Assembly (NCBI GenBank): GCA_030433055.1
Contig: JAUILJ010000120.1
Coordinates: 1 to 13,222 of the forward strand
From: Polyangia bacterium
GTDB lineage: Bacteria > Myxococcota_A > Polyangia > Polyangiales > Polyangiaceae
Length of the DNA stretch: 13,222 bases
Direction of reading: 5' to 3'
This document shows, piece after piece, positions 1 to 6,965 of the stretch. The position numbers and the translations under genes were made by a program. A model generated the notes under the pieces. It ran no database searches and was not told where the DNA came from. It saw nothing but the letters and a program-made list of their open reading frames with translations. The first letter of the stretch is position 1; every line of letters starts with the position of its first letter.

Positions 1-696
1 CTGAGCTGCTTGAGCGGTGCGGTGGACGCGGTGTACTCGTTGGCGCTGCCTCAGCCGAGCGACGTTTTGGTCGTTCAGCGCCTGTCGGACGGTGACTCAG
101 GCGCAGTGGGGCTTACCCAGCAGTCGGGGGGGAGTTGCGGCGCCGAACTTGCCTGTGGGCGCGCCGACGTCTCACCGCTCAGGTTGCGCAAGCACGCGTT
201 GCCGGCCGGTGACGTCAACGTGGTCGTCGAGAGTGCCTCCGCGACGCCGTCCGAGGTCACTGCGTTCGTCCGGGCAGCGAGCCCGAGCACGCTGGTCTCG
301 TTTGCGGATACCTGTGACCAGGCGATTCAGATCCCTGCGGAAGGAGGCTTCTTCCAGGGGAACACGGCCAACGCCACGGCTGACTACGACGCGGGTTGCG
401 ACTTCGGCGTGCAGCCTCCCGGGGGAGGGCCGGACCAGATGCTGAAGCTCGACCTGACAGCGCGAAAGCGCGTCGTGTTCGACATGCAGGGCAGCGGTTA
501 CGCGACGCTGCTCAACGTCCGCAAGGGGCCGAGCTGCCCAGGCGCCGAGCTGACTCAAGCCTGCTCCGTTGGCTACTCCGAGGGACGTTCCTACCTCGAC
601 CTCGAGCTCGACCCTGGCTCGTACTTCGTTCAGATCGACGGCTACAACCGCGCCGCTGGGCCCTGGTTCTTGGACGTCTTCGTGGCGGATCCATGA
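1..696 (+). CDS. Secreted protein with PPC-like beta domains (5' partial)
   Basis: The reading frame is open from the left edge of the window, so the N-terminus and any signal peptide are missing; 231 residues remain. Two similar beta-sandwich-like modules are visible. The second (about residues 100-231) contains FDMQGSGYATLLNVRKG, a Cys pair (CPGAELTQACS), then SYLDLELDPGSYFVQIDGY and GPWFLDVFVADP at the end. This pattern of a D.GSGY strand, a short Cys-bounded loop and a Y.V.IDGY strand resembles bacterial pre-peptidase C-terminal (PPC)-like domains, which occur repeatedly in exported proteins of Myxococcota. The modules probably act outside the cytoplasm in binding or folding; no catalytic residues are visible. 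The stop overlaps the next gene's start (ATGA), which suggests translational coupling. The exact family is uncertain. Confidence 0.7.
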   Translation: MSCLSGAVDAVYSLALPQPSDVLVVQRLSDGDSGAVGLTQQSGGSCGAELACGRADVSPLRLRKHALPAGDVNVVVESASATPSEVTAFVRAASPSTLVSFADTCDQAIQIPAEGGFFQGNTANATADYDAGCDFGVQPPGGGPDQMLKLDLTARKRVVFDMQGSGYATLLNVRKGPSCPGAELTQACSVGYSEGRSYLDLELDPGSYFVQIDGYNRAAGPWFLDVFVADP

Positions 697-1301
697 TGGC
701 GCTCTCGCGCAGGGCCTGGCTGAGCGCTGCAGCCTGCGCGGCGGGGGCGAGCCTCTGGAGTCTGCCATCTCACGCCGCTCGGGGCTTCAGCGCTCGCGAG
801 CGCAGGCAGCTGTTGGGGGGCGGTCAGGTCCGCCGACGGATCGCGTTCAGCCAGCGCTCGGGCGACTATGTCGGCGGGCTCTCGTATCAGCGTATTGCAA
901 GCCCCCCGGCGCGAGTCGTCGAGCGTCTACAGCACGTGGCCGCCTTGCGAGCCGTACTTCCACGGGTGATCTCTGCACGCCGCCTGCGTGCCCCACCCGA
1001 GCAGCATCGATTCGAGCTGGTGCAGGGGACGAGCCTGTACTCCGCCCGGTACAGCGTGATCGCGCTTCGGCCGGCGCCAGGGGCCAGCGAGCTGAGGTTC
1101 TGGCTCGATCCCCGAGAGGAGCACGAGATCGACGATGTCTGGGGCTTCTTCCGCGCGAAGCCATTTCACGGCGGGAGCATGATTTCGGTCGGTGTCGCGC
1201 TGAACCTCGGGGAAGGCATCATCCGCTGGCTGTTCGAAGAGCGGATCGTGGATGTGATGCTCGATATGCCGCGACGGATCCGGGACTACGTGGAGCCCTG
1301 A
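693..1301 (+). CDS. Exported SRPBCC/START-fold protein
   Basis: This 202-residue protein starts at ATG 693, overlapping the upstream TGA by four bases (ATGA). A second ATG follows directly at 696. The N-terminus is a signal peptide with a twin-arginine-like core (SRRAWLSAA, Arg6-Arg7), a hydrophobic stretch and a likely cleavage after SHA at about residue 28, so export by Tat is plausible. The mature part has the order of an SRPBCC (START/polyketide-cyclase-like) fold: a strand (YVGGLSYQRI), a helix with PARVVERLQHVAALRAVLP, several antiparallel strands (HRFELVQGT, YSARYSVIAL, ELRFWLDP), a GFFRAKPF turn, and a long C-terminal helix beginning near GEGIIRWLFEERIVD. The family usually binds hydrophobic ligands in a cavity; the ligand here cannot be told. 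Tight coupling to the preceding secreted protein suggests a shared envelope role. Confidence 0.7.
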   Translation: MMALSRRAWLSAAACAAGASLWSLPSHAARGFSARERRQLLGGGQVRRRIAFSQRSGDYVGGLSYQRIASPPARVVERLQHVAALRAVLPRVISARRLRAPPEQHRFELVQGTSLYSARYSVIALRPAPGASELRFWLDPREEHEIDDVWGFFRAKPFHGGSMISVGVALNLGEGIIRWLFEERIVDVMLDMPRRIRDYVEP

Positions 1302-1377
1302 GCGCCAAGAGGTCGGGCGGCGCTCCTGCTGGGGCCGCACTCCACTCATCGAGCGTCGAGAGCTTTACCTCTGGCGC
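1302..1377 (+). promoter_or_regulatory. Branched inverted-repeat element (possible structured RNA)
   Basis: An outer stem pairs GCGCC-A-AGAGGT (1302-1313) with ACCTCT-GGCGC (1367-1377), giving 11 pairs and one bulged A. Inside it lie two smaller hairpins: GCGGC/GCCGC (1317-1321 with 1334-1338) and TCGA/TCGA around a GCG loop (1349-1359). Together they form a three-way-junction-like fold that fills the gap between the SRPBCC gene and the permease. It starts at the base after the SRPBCC stop codon. No T-run follows, so it is not a classic terminator. The pairing is seen in the sequence; a function as leader RNA, processing site or attenuator is inference. Confidence 0.35.
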
Positions 1378-1402
1378 AGGTCAGCGGTATTGCTTCTGGA
1401 CC

Positions 1403-2332
1403 ATGTTTGGGCGCCCCGGAGTGATCATGCTGAACACCTATCGCGAAGCAGTTCGCGCTCGGGTGCTGCACGGCCTGTTCGCGCTCGCGCTGGCCACGGG
1501 CGGCTACTCGATCATCGTGGGTGAGTTCGCGTCGCGCTCCAAGATGCGGGTGGTCAGCGATCTCGGCGCGGCCACGATTTCAATCTACGGAATCGTGGTG
1601 GCGGTAGTGCTTGGCGCGAGCTCGCTCTATCGCGAGCTGGAACTCAAGACTATTTTCCCCATCCTCACGCGGCCTATCCATCGCTGGGAGTACCTGCTTG
1701 GCAAGTACATCGGGACGGTGCTCACGGTGTTCGTCTTCGTGGCAGCCAACGCGGGAGGTCTGTTGATCGCCGTAGGCAACATGTCCGGCCGCCCCCTGTG
1801 GCAGGCACTTCTGCTCGGACCGGCGCTCGTGATCGCACTGACGGTTTACGCCTGGCGAGCACCACGCCAGCGCAGCTTCATTCCCATCTTTGGTTCGCTG
1901 GCCCTCTTGCTGGGAGGGTTCTGGCTGAGCGGAGGGGCGCCGGACGAGCGCAACGTGATCGCGGGTGGAGCCTTCCTCACGCTGCTCGAGGTGATGATCG
2001 TGGCGGGGGTAGCGACGCTCTTCGCCGCGTTCTCCTCGCCATTTCTAACGGCAGTGTTCACCTTCAGCGTGTTCGTGGTGGGGCGCAGCGCGGACACCTT
2101 GGCCAGCATGCCCGAGCGCGTATTTGGCCCAACCATCAAGCGCGTTGGAGAGATCCTCTCGTGGGTGTTTCCAAACCTGATGGTCTACGTCCCGCCTCGG
2201 CCCTTGCTCACGGGCGAGTCAGGTGAGCCGATCTTGTCCTACCTGGGCTCCGCGGCGCTGCAGTCCGTGCTGTGGAGTGTCGGATTGTTGGCTGCCGCGA
2301 GCTTGATATTTCGTCGCCGTGACTTCTTGTGA
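1403..2332 (+). CDS. ABC-2 type transporter permease (NosY-like)
   Basis: A 309-residue polytopic membrane protein. I chose ATG 1403 because the following NTYREAVRARVLHGLFAL matches the usual start of this permease family; GTG 1421 or ATG 1427 are possible. Hydrophobic segments lie at about residues 22-39, 57-76, 101-123, 133-152, 160-175, 187-213 and 281-303. The family hallmark, a cytoplasmic ELELKTIFPILTRPIHRWEY loop followed by LLGKYIG (about 78-105), is clear. Such permeases pair with a separate ATPase to move lipids, drugs or copper-site components across the inner membrane. No ATPase gene lies next to it in this window, which is unusual. The C-terminus is RRRDFL, as is common in the family. 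The substrate is unknown. Confidence 0.85.
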   Translation: MFGRPGVIMLNTYREAVRARVLHGLFALALATGGYSIIVGEFASRSKMRVVSDLGAATISIYGIVVAVVLGASSLYRELELKTIFPILTRPIHRWEYLLGKYIGTVLTVFVFVAANAGGLLIAVGNMSGRPLWQALLLGPALVIALTVYAWRAPRQRSFIPIFGSLALLLGGFWLSGGAPDERNVIAGGAFLTLLEVMIVAGVATLFAAFSSPFLTAVFTFSVFVVGRSADTLASMPERVFGPTIKRVGEILSWVFPNLMVYVPPRPLLTGESGEPILSYLGSAALQSVLWSVGLLAAASLIFRRRDFL

Positions 2333-2372
2333 TGATCGGACTGGCCCGGGCGGTGGTCGAGCCTTCGGGTAC

Positions 2373-2388
2373 GGTTCCGTAAGGAACC
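2373..2388 (+). promoter_or_regulatory. Perfect 6-bp hairpin with GTAA loop
   Basis: GGTTCC (2373-2378), GTAA, GGAACC (2383-2388) form a perfect stem closed by a GNRA-class tetraloop. It sits in the 72-base gap between the permease stop and the TTG start at 2405, about 16 bases upstream of that start. It also covers the only Shine-Dalgarno-like AAGGAA of the gap (2381-2386). There is no T-run, so a terminator role is unlikely. A role in message stability or start control is inference. Confidence 0.4.
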
Positions 2389-2404
2389 AAAGCTTGGGGT
2401 TTGC

Positions 2405-3031
2405 TTGAAGACGTTCCTGCGAAGTGCGGCCATGCTCCTGCTGCTCGGCGTGCTCAGCCTTGGGCTCTTGACCTGGCGTGCCGTCAGCGACGGGGAGGCC
2501 GCGATGCGGGCTAGCGACGCCGCGTTCAATCAGGGCGATCTCCGCACCGCGCTGGTTCACGCCCGTCGCGGCGCTACCTCTTACGCGCCGGGTGCACCCC
2601 ATGTCGCTCGTGCCTATGCCCGCCTTCAGGCGATTGCCATCGGTGCCGAGTCACGCGGCGATCTGGAAATCGCGCAAGAAGCGTGGCGAGCCGTGCGTTC
2701 CGCCGCGCTCGAGACGCGGGGGATGACCCAGGGACATGCGCTCGAGCTCGAGCGGGCGAATCGGGCATTGGCAAGGCTCGCCACCCGGGGACACGAGGAT
2801 CCAGAGCAACGCAAGGCGGTGTTGGCTCAGCTGGAGCAAAGCCAGGGGCCGCGCGCCCGCTGGATCCTGGTGCTGGGGCTGGGGTTCGTGCTGAGCACCT
2901 TCGGCTTGGTCTGGCTGGGAGTGCGTGGCGTGGATGCTCGAGGAGGCGTCGTGCGCCGGCAGCTTCTCTTCGGCGGGGGTTTGGCCCTTGCCGGCGCGGT
3001 GTGCTGGACTATCGCCGTGTGGCTAGCCTGA
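2405..3031 (+). CDS. Membrane protein with TPR-like helical region
   Basis: 208 residues, starting at TTG 2405. That start is chosen because it gives MKTFLRSAAMLLLLGV, a typical membrane-insertion N-terminus; there is no in-frame ATG or GTG between the preceding stop at 2333 and it. One hydrophobic helix lies at about residues 5-23. Then comes a soluble helical stretch (about 30-147) with a TPR-like pattern (ASDAAFNQGDLRTALVHARR, and RGDLEIAQEAWRAVRSAAL). Two further membrane spans lie at about 153-174 and 186-206. The first helix and the last pair would hold the helical part at the membrane surface, probably as a scaffold or partner-binding module. I do not recognise a named family. It lies between the permease and xerC and overlaps xerC by 13 bases, so the three are likely co-transcribed. 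Confidence 0.7.
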   Translation: MKTFLRSAAMLLLLGVLSLGLLTWRAVSDGEAAMRASDAAFNQGDLRTALVHARRGATSYAPGAPHVARAYARLQAIAIGAESRGDLEIAQEAWRAVRSAALETRGMTQGHALELERANRALARLATRGHEDPEQRKAVLAQLEQSQGPRARWILVLGLGFVLSTFGLVWLGVRGVDARGGVVRRQLLFGGGLALAGAVCWTIAVWLA

Positions 3032-3966
3032 GCTTGGAGCAAGCGTGTGCGGCGTTTCTGGAACACCTGGAGCACGAGCGCCAGGTGTCGGCCAATACGC
3101 TGGCGGCTTATGGGCGCGACCTGAAGCAGCTGAATGCATTCCTGCTGGGACGCAGGGAGCGAACCCCAGAGCTGCGCGACGTCGACAAGCTGTCTCTCAG
3201 ACTGTGGCTGGGAGAGCGCTCCCGCCAGGTCGGCGCGAGCACGATCGCTCGGCAGCTCAGCGCGGTGCGTACCGCGTTCGACTTCTTCGAGCGCCGGGGG
3301 ATGGTGAGCAGTAACCCGGCCCGGCTGCTGGGGATGCCGAAGCTCCGGCGCAGCCTGCCCAAGTTCCTCGGAGTCGATCCGGCACAGGAGCTGATGGCCA
3401 CGCCAGAGACGACGGCGAAGCCTCCGAGAGACGTCGCGCGGGATACCCTCATCCTGGAGTTGCTGTATGGCAGCGGACTGCGCGTGTCGGAGTTGGTCGG
3501 ACTCGACCTGAGGGACTTGATCCTCGATGGCAGGGGCCCTGGCGATGACAGCCTTCGCGTCTCCGGAAAAGGCAACAAGCAGCGTATAGTTCCGCTCGGA
3601 AAGAAAGCTCGACAGGCGCTCGATCACTATCTCGAGTCGCGAGCCAGTTTCGCCAGCCCGAAGGGGGGGGAGCTGGACGCCAAGGCACTCCTGCTGAATC
3701 GTCTGGGGAGCAGGCTCGGCGTACGCAGCGTGCAGAATATCGTGAAGCGCTACGGGGCGCTCGCGACAGGGCGCGCGGATTTACACCCTCACGCACTGCG
3801 CCACACTTGCGCGACGCACATGCTGGAAGGTGGAGCAGATCTGCGAGCGATACAGGAGTTCCTGGGGCACAGTAGCCTGTCCACGACTCAGCGCTATACG
3901 CACGTTTCCCTGGAGAAACTGATTGGCGTGTACGATCAGGCGCACCCCCTGAGCAAGAAGCGCTGA
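3019..3966 (+). CDS. xerC: Tyrosine recombinase XerC
   Basis: A 315-residue site-specific recombinase, the usual XerC/XerD length (about 300). GTG 3019 gives MASLSLEQACAAFLEHLEHE, fitting the family N-terminus; GTG 3001 is an alternative. Residues 1-105 form the SAM-like core-binding domain (NTLAAYGRDLKQLNAFL). Residues from about 115 form the catalytic domain. All active-site residues are present: Arg155 (GSGLRVSEL), Lys184 (SGKGNKQRIVPLG), His258 and Arg261 (HPHALRHTCATHML), His284 (LGHSSLSTTQ) and the nucleophile Tyr293 (RYTHVS). The C-terminal LIGVYDQAHPLSKKR resembles XerC more than XerD. It resolves chromosome dimers at dif together with XerD and FtsK. With a complete housekeeping pattern and no integrase-type extension, a phage integrase is unlikely. 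Confidence 0.93.
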   Translation: MASLSLEQACAAFLEHLEHERQVSANTLAAYGRDLKQLNAFLLGRRERTPELRDVDKLSLRLWLGERSRQVGASTIARQLSAVRTAFDFFERRGMVSSNPARLLGMPKLRRSLPKFLGVDPAQELMATPETTAKPPRDVARDTLILELLYGSGLRVSELVGLDLRDLILDGRGPGDDSLRVSGKGNKQRIVPLGKKARQALDHYLESRASFASPKGGELDAKALLLNRLGSRLGVRSVQNIVKRYGALATGRADLHPHALRHTCATHMLEGGADLRAIQEFLGHSSLSTTQRYTHVSLEKLIGVYDQAHPLSKKR

Positions 3967-3991
3967 TCGCCCGGCGCGCGCGTTGACGCAG

Positions 3992-4028
3992 CCGCAGCAA
4001 CGGTCCTGGAGCCCAGGCCTCGCTGCGG
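3992..4028. terminator. Nested hairpin between convergent genes
   Basis: An outer stem CCGCAGC/GCTGCGG (3992-3998 with 4022-4028) encloses an inner hairpin CCTGG-AGC-CCAGG (4005-4017). It occupies the 64-base gap between the 3' ends of xerC and the convergent DUF4190 gene, where a bidirectional stop for transcription would be expected. There is no T-run on either side, so intrinsic termination is not proven. Confidence 0.45.
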
Positions 4029-4030
4029 AG

Positions 4031-4462
4031 TCAGGGCGAGAACATGCTCATGCCGAAGCCCAAGATCAGGAGCACGACCCAGAGCAACATGGAGAGCGCT
4101 CCGAGCGCGATGCCGATGATGGCCATCGTGCGGTCGCCCGAGCGGACGTTCTGAGAATTCAGCGCGACGATGCCTGTGCCGATCGACGCCAGCCCGAACA
4201 CCAACCCGAAGAGGCCGCAGCAGAAGTTGAGCACGAGCGCCAAGATGCCGAAGATCAGGCTCATGATGGCGTAGCTGTTGCTTCCGCCCGAGCCGTCCAC
4301 GCGCATCTGCTGCTCCTGGTAGACGTCGGTTGAGACGCCCGGCGGGAGGTTCAGCCCAAAGCCCCCGGGGGGTTCGGGATACTGCTTCGGGTCCTGAGCC
4401 TTGGTTGGCGCTGGGGGGCCTGGCGGCTTGAATCCGCCGGGATTCTCGGGGGACTGGCTCAT
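4031..4462 (-). CDS. DUF4190-type small membrane protein
   Basis: 143 residues, ATG at 4462 (minus). Residues 1-45 are rich in Pro and Gly (PENPGGFKPPGPPAP, PEPPGGFGLNLPPG) and probably disordered in the cytoplasm. From about residue 63 two membrane spans follow: SYAIMSLIFGILALVLN-FCCGLFGLVFGLASIGTGIVAL, then a short polar loop (NSQNVRSGDR) and TMAIIGIALGALSMLLWVV. A hydrophobic pair separated by a small R/D/G loop, with the A.I.GI..G..S repeat, is the DUF4190 pattern. In other bacteria such proteins often accompany phospholipid-binding or secretion genes, but the function is not known. Two adjacent Cys (81-82) sit inside the first span. It is convergent with xerC and divergent from the gene at 4689. 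Confidence 0.75.
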   Translation of the reverse strand: MSQSPENPGGFKPPGPPAPTKAQDPKQYPEPPGGFGLNLPPGVSTDVYQEQQMRVDGSGGSNSYAIMSLIFGILALVLNFCCGLFGLVFGLASIGTGIVALNSQNVRSGDRTMAIIGIALGALSMLLWVVLLILGFGMSMFSP

Positions 4463-4672
4463 GGAGTGGACTACCGGATCTCACCTTGGCAGGGCCTGGC
4501 TCCAAGCGTAACCCGGGAATGTCGCTCGGGGCCGACTTGCTCTTGGCAAAACTGACCCACGAGCCTGACGCGGCGGCGGCAGTCCCCGGATCTGGGGCGC
4601 TTGACCCGGCTACCGGCCACGAAACGACGCATTGGGTCCCTCACTCAGTTGTCCCCAACGCTCAAGGCAAGT

Positions 4673-4702
4673 ATGCGGCTGTTCACGTATGAGCTGGTTT
4701 AA
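4673..4702 (+). promoter_or_regulatory. Possible leader peptide frame overlapping the next start
   Basis: A nine-residue frame (MRLFTYELV, stop TAA 4700-4702) has a Shine-Dalgarno-like AAGG at 4664-4667, five bases before its ATG. It overlaps the start of the following gene (ATG 4689) by 14 bases in another frame. The following gene itself has no good ribosome site at a normal distance. Translation of the short frame could therefore bring ribosomes to 4689. This is inference and may be chance. Confidence 0.2.
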
Positions 4703-6893
4703 GCGAGTCAGCCTGACCCTGCTGGCCGCCGCGGTAGCGGGGGCGGTGGTGGCGTTTGCAGACGCTCGTTATGCGCGGGTTGGTGAACAGCTCCCGCCCA
4801 TGACGAGCGCCTGGCTCGCCCACTGGGGGTTGATCGCGCCCCTCGCCCTGGGTGTCGGGTTCGCCACTGCGCTCGGGCTGCTTTGGCTGCACCCGGCTGG
4901 CCCTCCGGCGCCGCTGGACTGGGTACGCACCCGCCTCACGGGCGAGGACGCGTCTGGGGCGCTGGGGTGGACCATCGGCCTCGGTGCGCTGGGTGCGTTC
5001 GCGTGGACGGTGATCAGCTCGCGCATCGCGCTGCGAGGCCTCGTGTCGGGACTCGAACCGCGGGCGAGTGGCGCGGCGGTGGCGCTCGGTTGTCTCGCCC
5101 TGGCCTGGCTGATTGGCGTGTTGGTGGTCGCTGGAGGAGAACGGCTGGGGCGACTCGAGGCGACGCGGAGCCGGTCGTGGCTGCCTGCGTTGGCGGGTGT
5201 GATCCTGGCGCTTGCGGGCTTTGCCTACGCGATCTCCAGTGGCAACACCGGTGGCACGGGGGGCCTGCTCGGCGTCTTTGGCGTGTTCAAGCGTGAAGAG
5301 CTGGATCTGAGGGGACCTGGCCTGTTGCTGCTGGTGGTCGCCAGCGCGTACCTCCTGCCGCACTTCCTTCGGCGTATCCCTGCGGCAGCCGCGCTCGCGG
5401 TCGCGTTGCTCACTCTGGGAGCTACCTGGCGCGCGTCCGGCGAGGCACTCGATCCGCGTCCGCTCAAGCTCTCCATCGAGCGCAACGCACCCCTGGGCAA
5501 GCTGATGCTCGCCCGCCTGCGCAAGTTGAGCGACGCCGACAAGGATGGCGTGAGCGCCCGCTTCGGGGGCGGAGACTGCAACGACCACGACGCCGAGATC
5601 TTTCCCGGGGCAGACGACGTGCCAGGCAACGGTGTTGACGAGGACTGCTCGGGCAAGGACGCCGTCGAGGTGGTGCTCGATGAGCCCAAGGTCGAGGCTC
5701 CGAAAGACGCCAAGGCGTTCATCGCGTCGAGGCTCCCAGAGAAGCCGAACTTCCTCCTGCTCACCATCGACACGCTGCGTTTCGACCTCGGATACATGGG
5801 CAACCCCCGCAAGCTCTCGCCCAAGCTGGACGAGCTCGCGAAGCGCTCAGCGGTGTTCGAGAACGCCTACAGCATGGCGGGCTACACCGGTAAGAGCGTC
5901 GGTCCGCTCTTGATCGGGAAGTATCCCAGCGAGACCCACCGTGGCTGGTCCCACTTCAATCGCTTCACCAAGGACGACACGTTCGTCGCGGAGCGCGCTC
6001 AGAAGGCAGGGATCCGAACGATCAATGTCCAGGGGCACTGGTACTTCAAGGCTGACACCGGCGTTGGGCGCGGATTCGATGTCGAGGACACCAGCGCCGC
6101 TCCCAAGGTGCTGCAGATGGAGGGTGATCGTACCGTAAACAGCGACAAGCTGACGGACGCGGCCATCGCTCAGCTCAAGGACCCCGAGAATACGCGCGGC
6201 CAGTTCTTGATGTGGGTCCACTACGTGGATCCCCACGCCGAGTACGTGAAGCACGAAGGCTTCGATTTCGGTAAGACCAGCCGCGATCTCTACGATGGTG
6301 AGGTCGCGTTCGTCGACCAACAGGTGGGTCGCCTGCTGGACTTCATCAAGAGCTCCCAGCTCGACAAGAACACGGTCATCTTGGTCACCGCAGACCATGG
6401 CGAGGCGTTCGGTGAGCACGGCCTGATTCGTCACGGCTTCGAGATTTGGGAGGAGCTCGTGCGCGTGCCGCTGATCGTTCACGTGCCAGGTGTTGATGCC
6501 GTACGGATCAAGGAGCGGCGGAGCGGCATCGACGTGGTGCCCACCATCGCAGAGGTGCTTGGTCTGGACGCTCCGAGCGGTGACGGTAGCGACTTCATCT
6601 CGGGTCAGAGCCTGCTTCCGGACGTGATCCAGCCGCCGGGTTACGAACCTCAGAGCCGCATCGTGTTCGTGGACATGCCCGCGGGGCCGAACAACGCGGA
6701 GCGCCAAGCGCTGATCGAGGGTGACTTGAAGTTGATCGTCAGCGGTGGTCGCCCGCTGGGCCTGTACGATCTGAAGCAGGACCCGGGGGAAAAGAAGGAC
6801 CTGCTGGACGACGCGGAGCTCAAGGAGAAGGAGCTCGGGCGCTTCAAGGCCTTCCGCAAGAAGCTGCGGGTGGTGCCGGTTAGGCCGCAGTAG
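4689..6893 (+). CDS. Membrane sulfatase/phosphatase-superfamily enzyme with MopE-type metal motif
   Basis: 734 residues from ATG 4689, preferred because it begins MSWFKRVSLTLLAAA; an upstream in-frame TTG gives an unlikely lead. Residues 1-260 carry about seven hydrophobic spans. Residues 282-324 hold an Asp/Cys motif (DADKDG, GGDCNDHDAEIFPGADD, GNGVDEDCSGKD) like the putative metal-binding repeat of MopE. From about 352 a sulfatase/alkaline-phosphatase-superfamily domain follows, with metal ligands at FLLLTIDTLRFD (Asp361) and TADHGEAFGEHG (Asp569, His570). At the nucleophile site the sequence is GYTGKSVGPLLIGKYP, so Thr400 replaces the Cys/Ser of formylglycine sulfatases. This resembles Thr-nucleophile members such as phosphoethanolamine or phosphoglycerol transferases. 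It probably acts outside the cell membrane on a phospho- or sulfo-ester; the substrate is unknown. The C-terminal YDLKQDPGEKKDLLDD is also typical of the family. Confidence 0.85.
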   Translation: MSWFKRVSLTLLAAAVAGAVVAFADARYARVGEQLPPMTSAWLAHWGLIAPLALGVGFATALGLLWLHPAGPPAPLDWVRTRLTGEDASGALGWTIGLGALGAFAWTVISSRIALRGLVSGLEPRASGAAVALGCLALAWLIGVLVVAGGERLGRLEATRSRSWLPALAGVILALAGFAYAISSGNTGGTGGLLGVFGVFKREELDLRGPGLLLLVVASAYLLPHFLRRIPAAAALAVALLTLGATWRASGEALDPRPLKLSIERNAPLGKLMLARLRKLSDADKDGVSARFGGGDCNDHDAEIFPGADDVPGNGVDEDCSGKDAVEVVLDEPKVEAPKDAKAFIASRLPEKPNFLLLTIDTLRFDLGYMGNPRKLSPKLDELAKRSAVFENAYSMAGYTGKSVGPLLIGKYPSETHRGWSHFNRFTKDDTFVAERAQKAGIRTINVQGHWYFKADTGVGRGFDVEDTSAAPKVLQMEGDRTVNSDKLTDAAIAQLKDPENTRGQFLMWVHYVDPHAEYVKHEGFDFGKTSRDLYDGEVAFVDQQVGRLLDFIKSSQLDKNTVILVTADHGEAFGEHGLIRHGFEIWEELVRVPLIVHVPGVDAVRIKERRSGIDVVPTIAEVLGLDAPSGDGSDFISGQSLLPDVIQPPGYEPQSRIVFVDMPAGPNNAERQALIEGDLKLIVSGGRPLGLYDLKQDPGEKKDLLDDAELKEKELGRFKAFRKKLRVVPVRPQ

Positions 6894-6965
6894 GCACCTG
6901 GCTAGTCTCCCCCCAAACCTGAGCTTGATGAACCCCTGGAGTCGCAGCCATGTCGCTCGAAGGCG

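Noticed and set aside
2827..3627. Minus-strand open frame opposite xerC
   Set aside because: The xerC reading has the full catalytic set. The antisense product is Arg/Ser/Pro-rich with no motif.
3019..3966. XerC as a phage or integron integrase marking a mobile element
   Set aside because: Length, motifs and C-terminus fit the housekeeping XerC. No tRNA, att-like repeats, excisionase or cargo genes are nearby.
4463..4688. Sigma-70 promoters in the divergent gap (TTGACC at 4601, TTGGCA at 4543)
   Set aside because: No matching -10 box at 16-18 bases spacing. In GC-rich DNA the -35-like hexamers alone are not evidence.
5847..6707. Minus-strand open frame opposite the membrane enzyme
   Set aside because: The plus strand carries all the superfamily motifs. 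The antisense reading has no domain pattern and no ribosome site.
4689..6893. Annotation as a classical formylglycine sulfatase
   Set aside because: The CxPSR/SxPSR maturation motif is absent; the site reads YTGKS with Thr at the nucleophile position.
6894..6965. Terminator between the convergent genes ending at 6893 and 6966
   Set aside because: No stem-loop of useful length or T-run could be found in these 72 bases.
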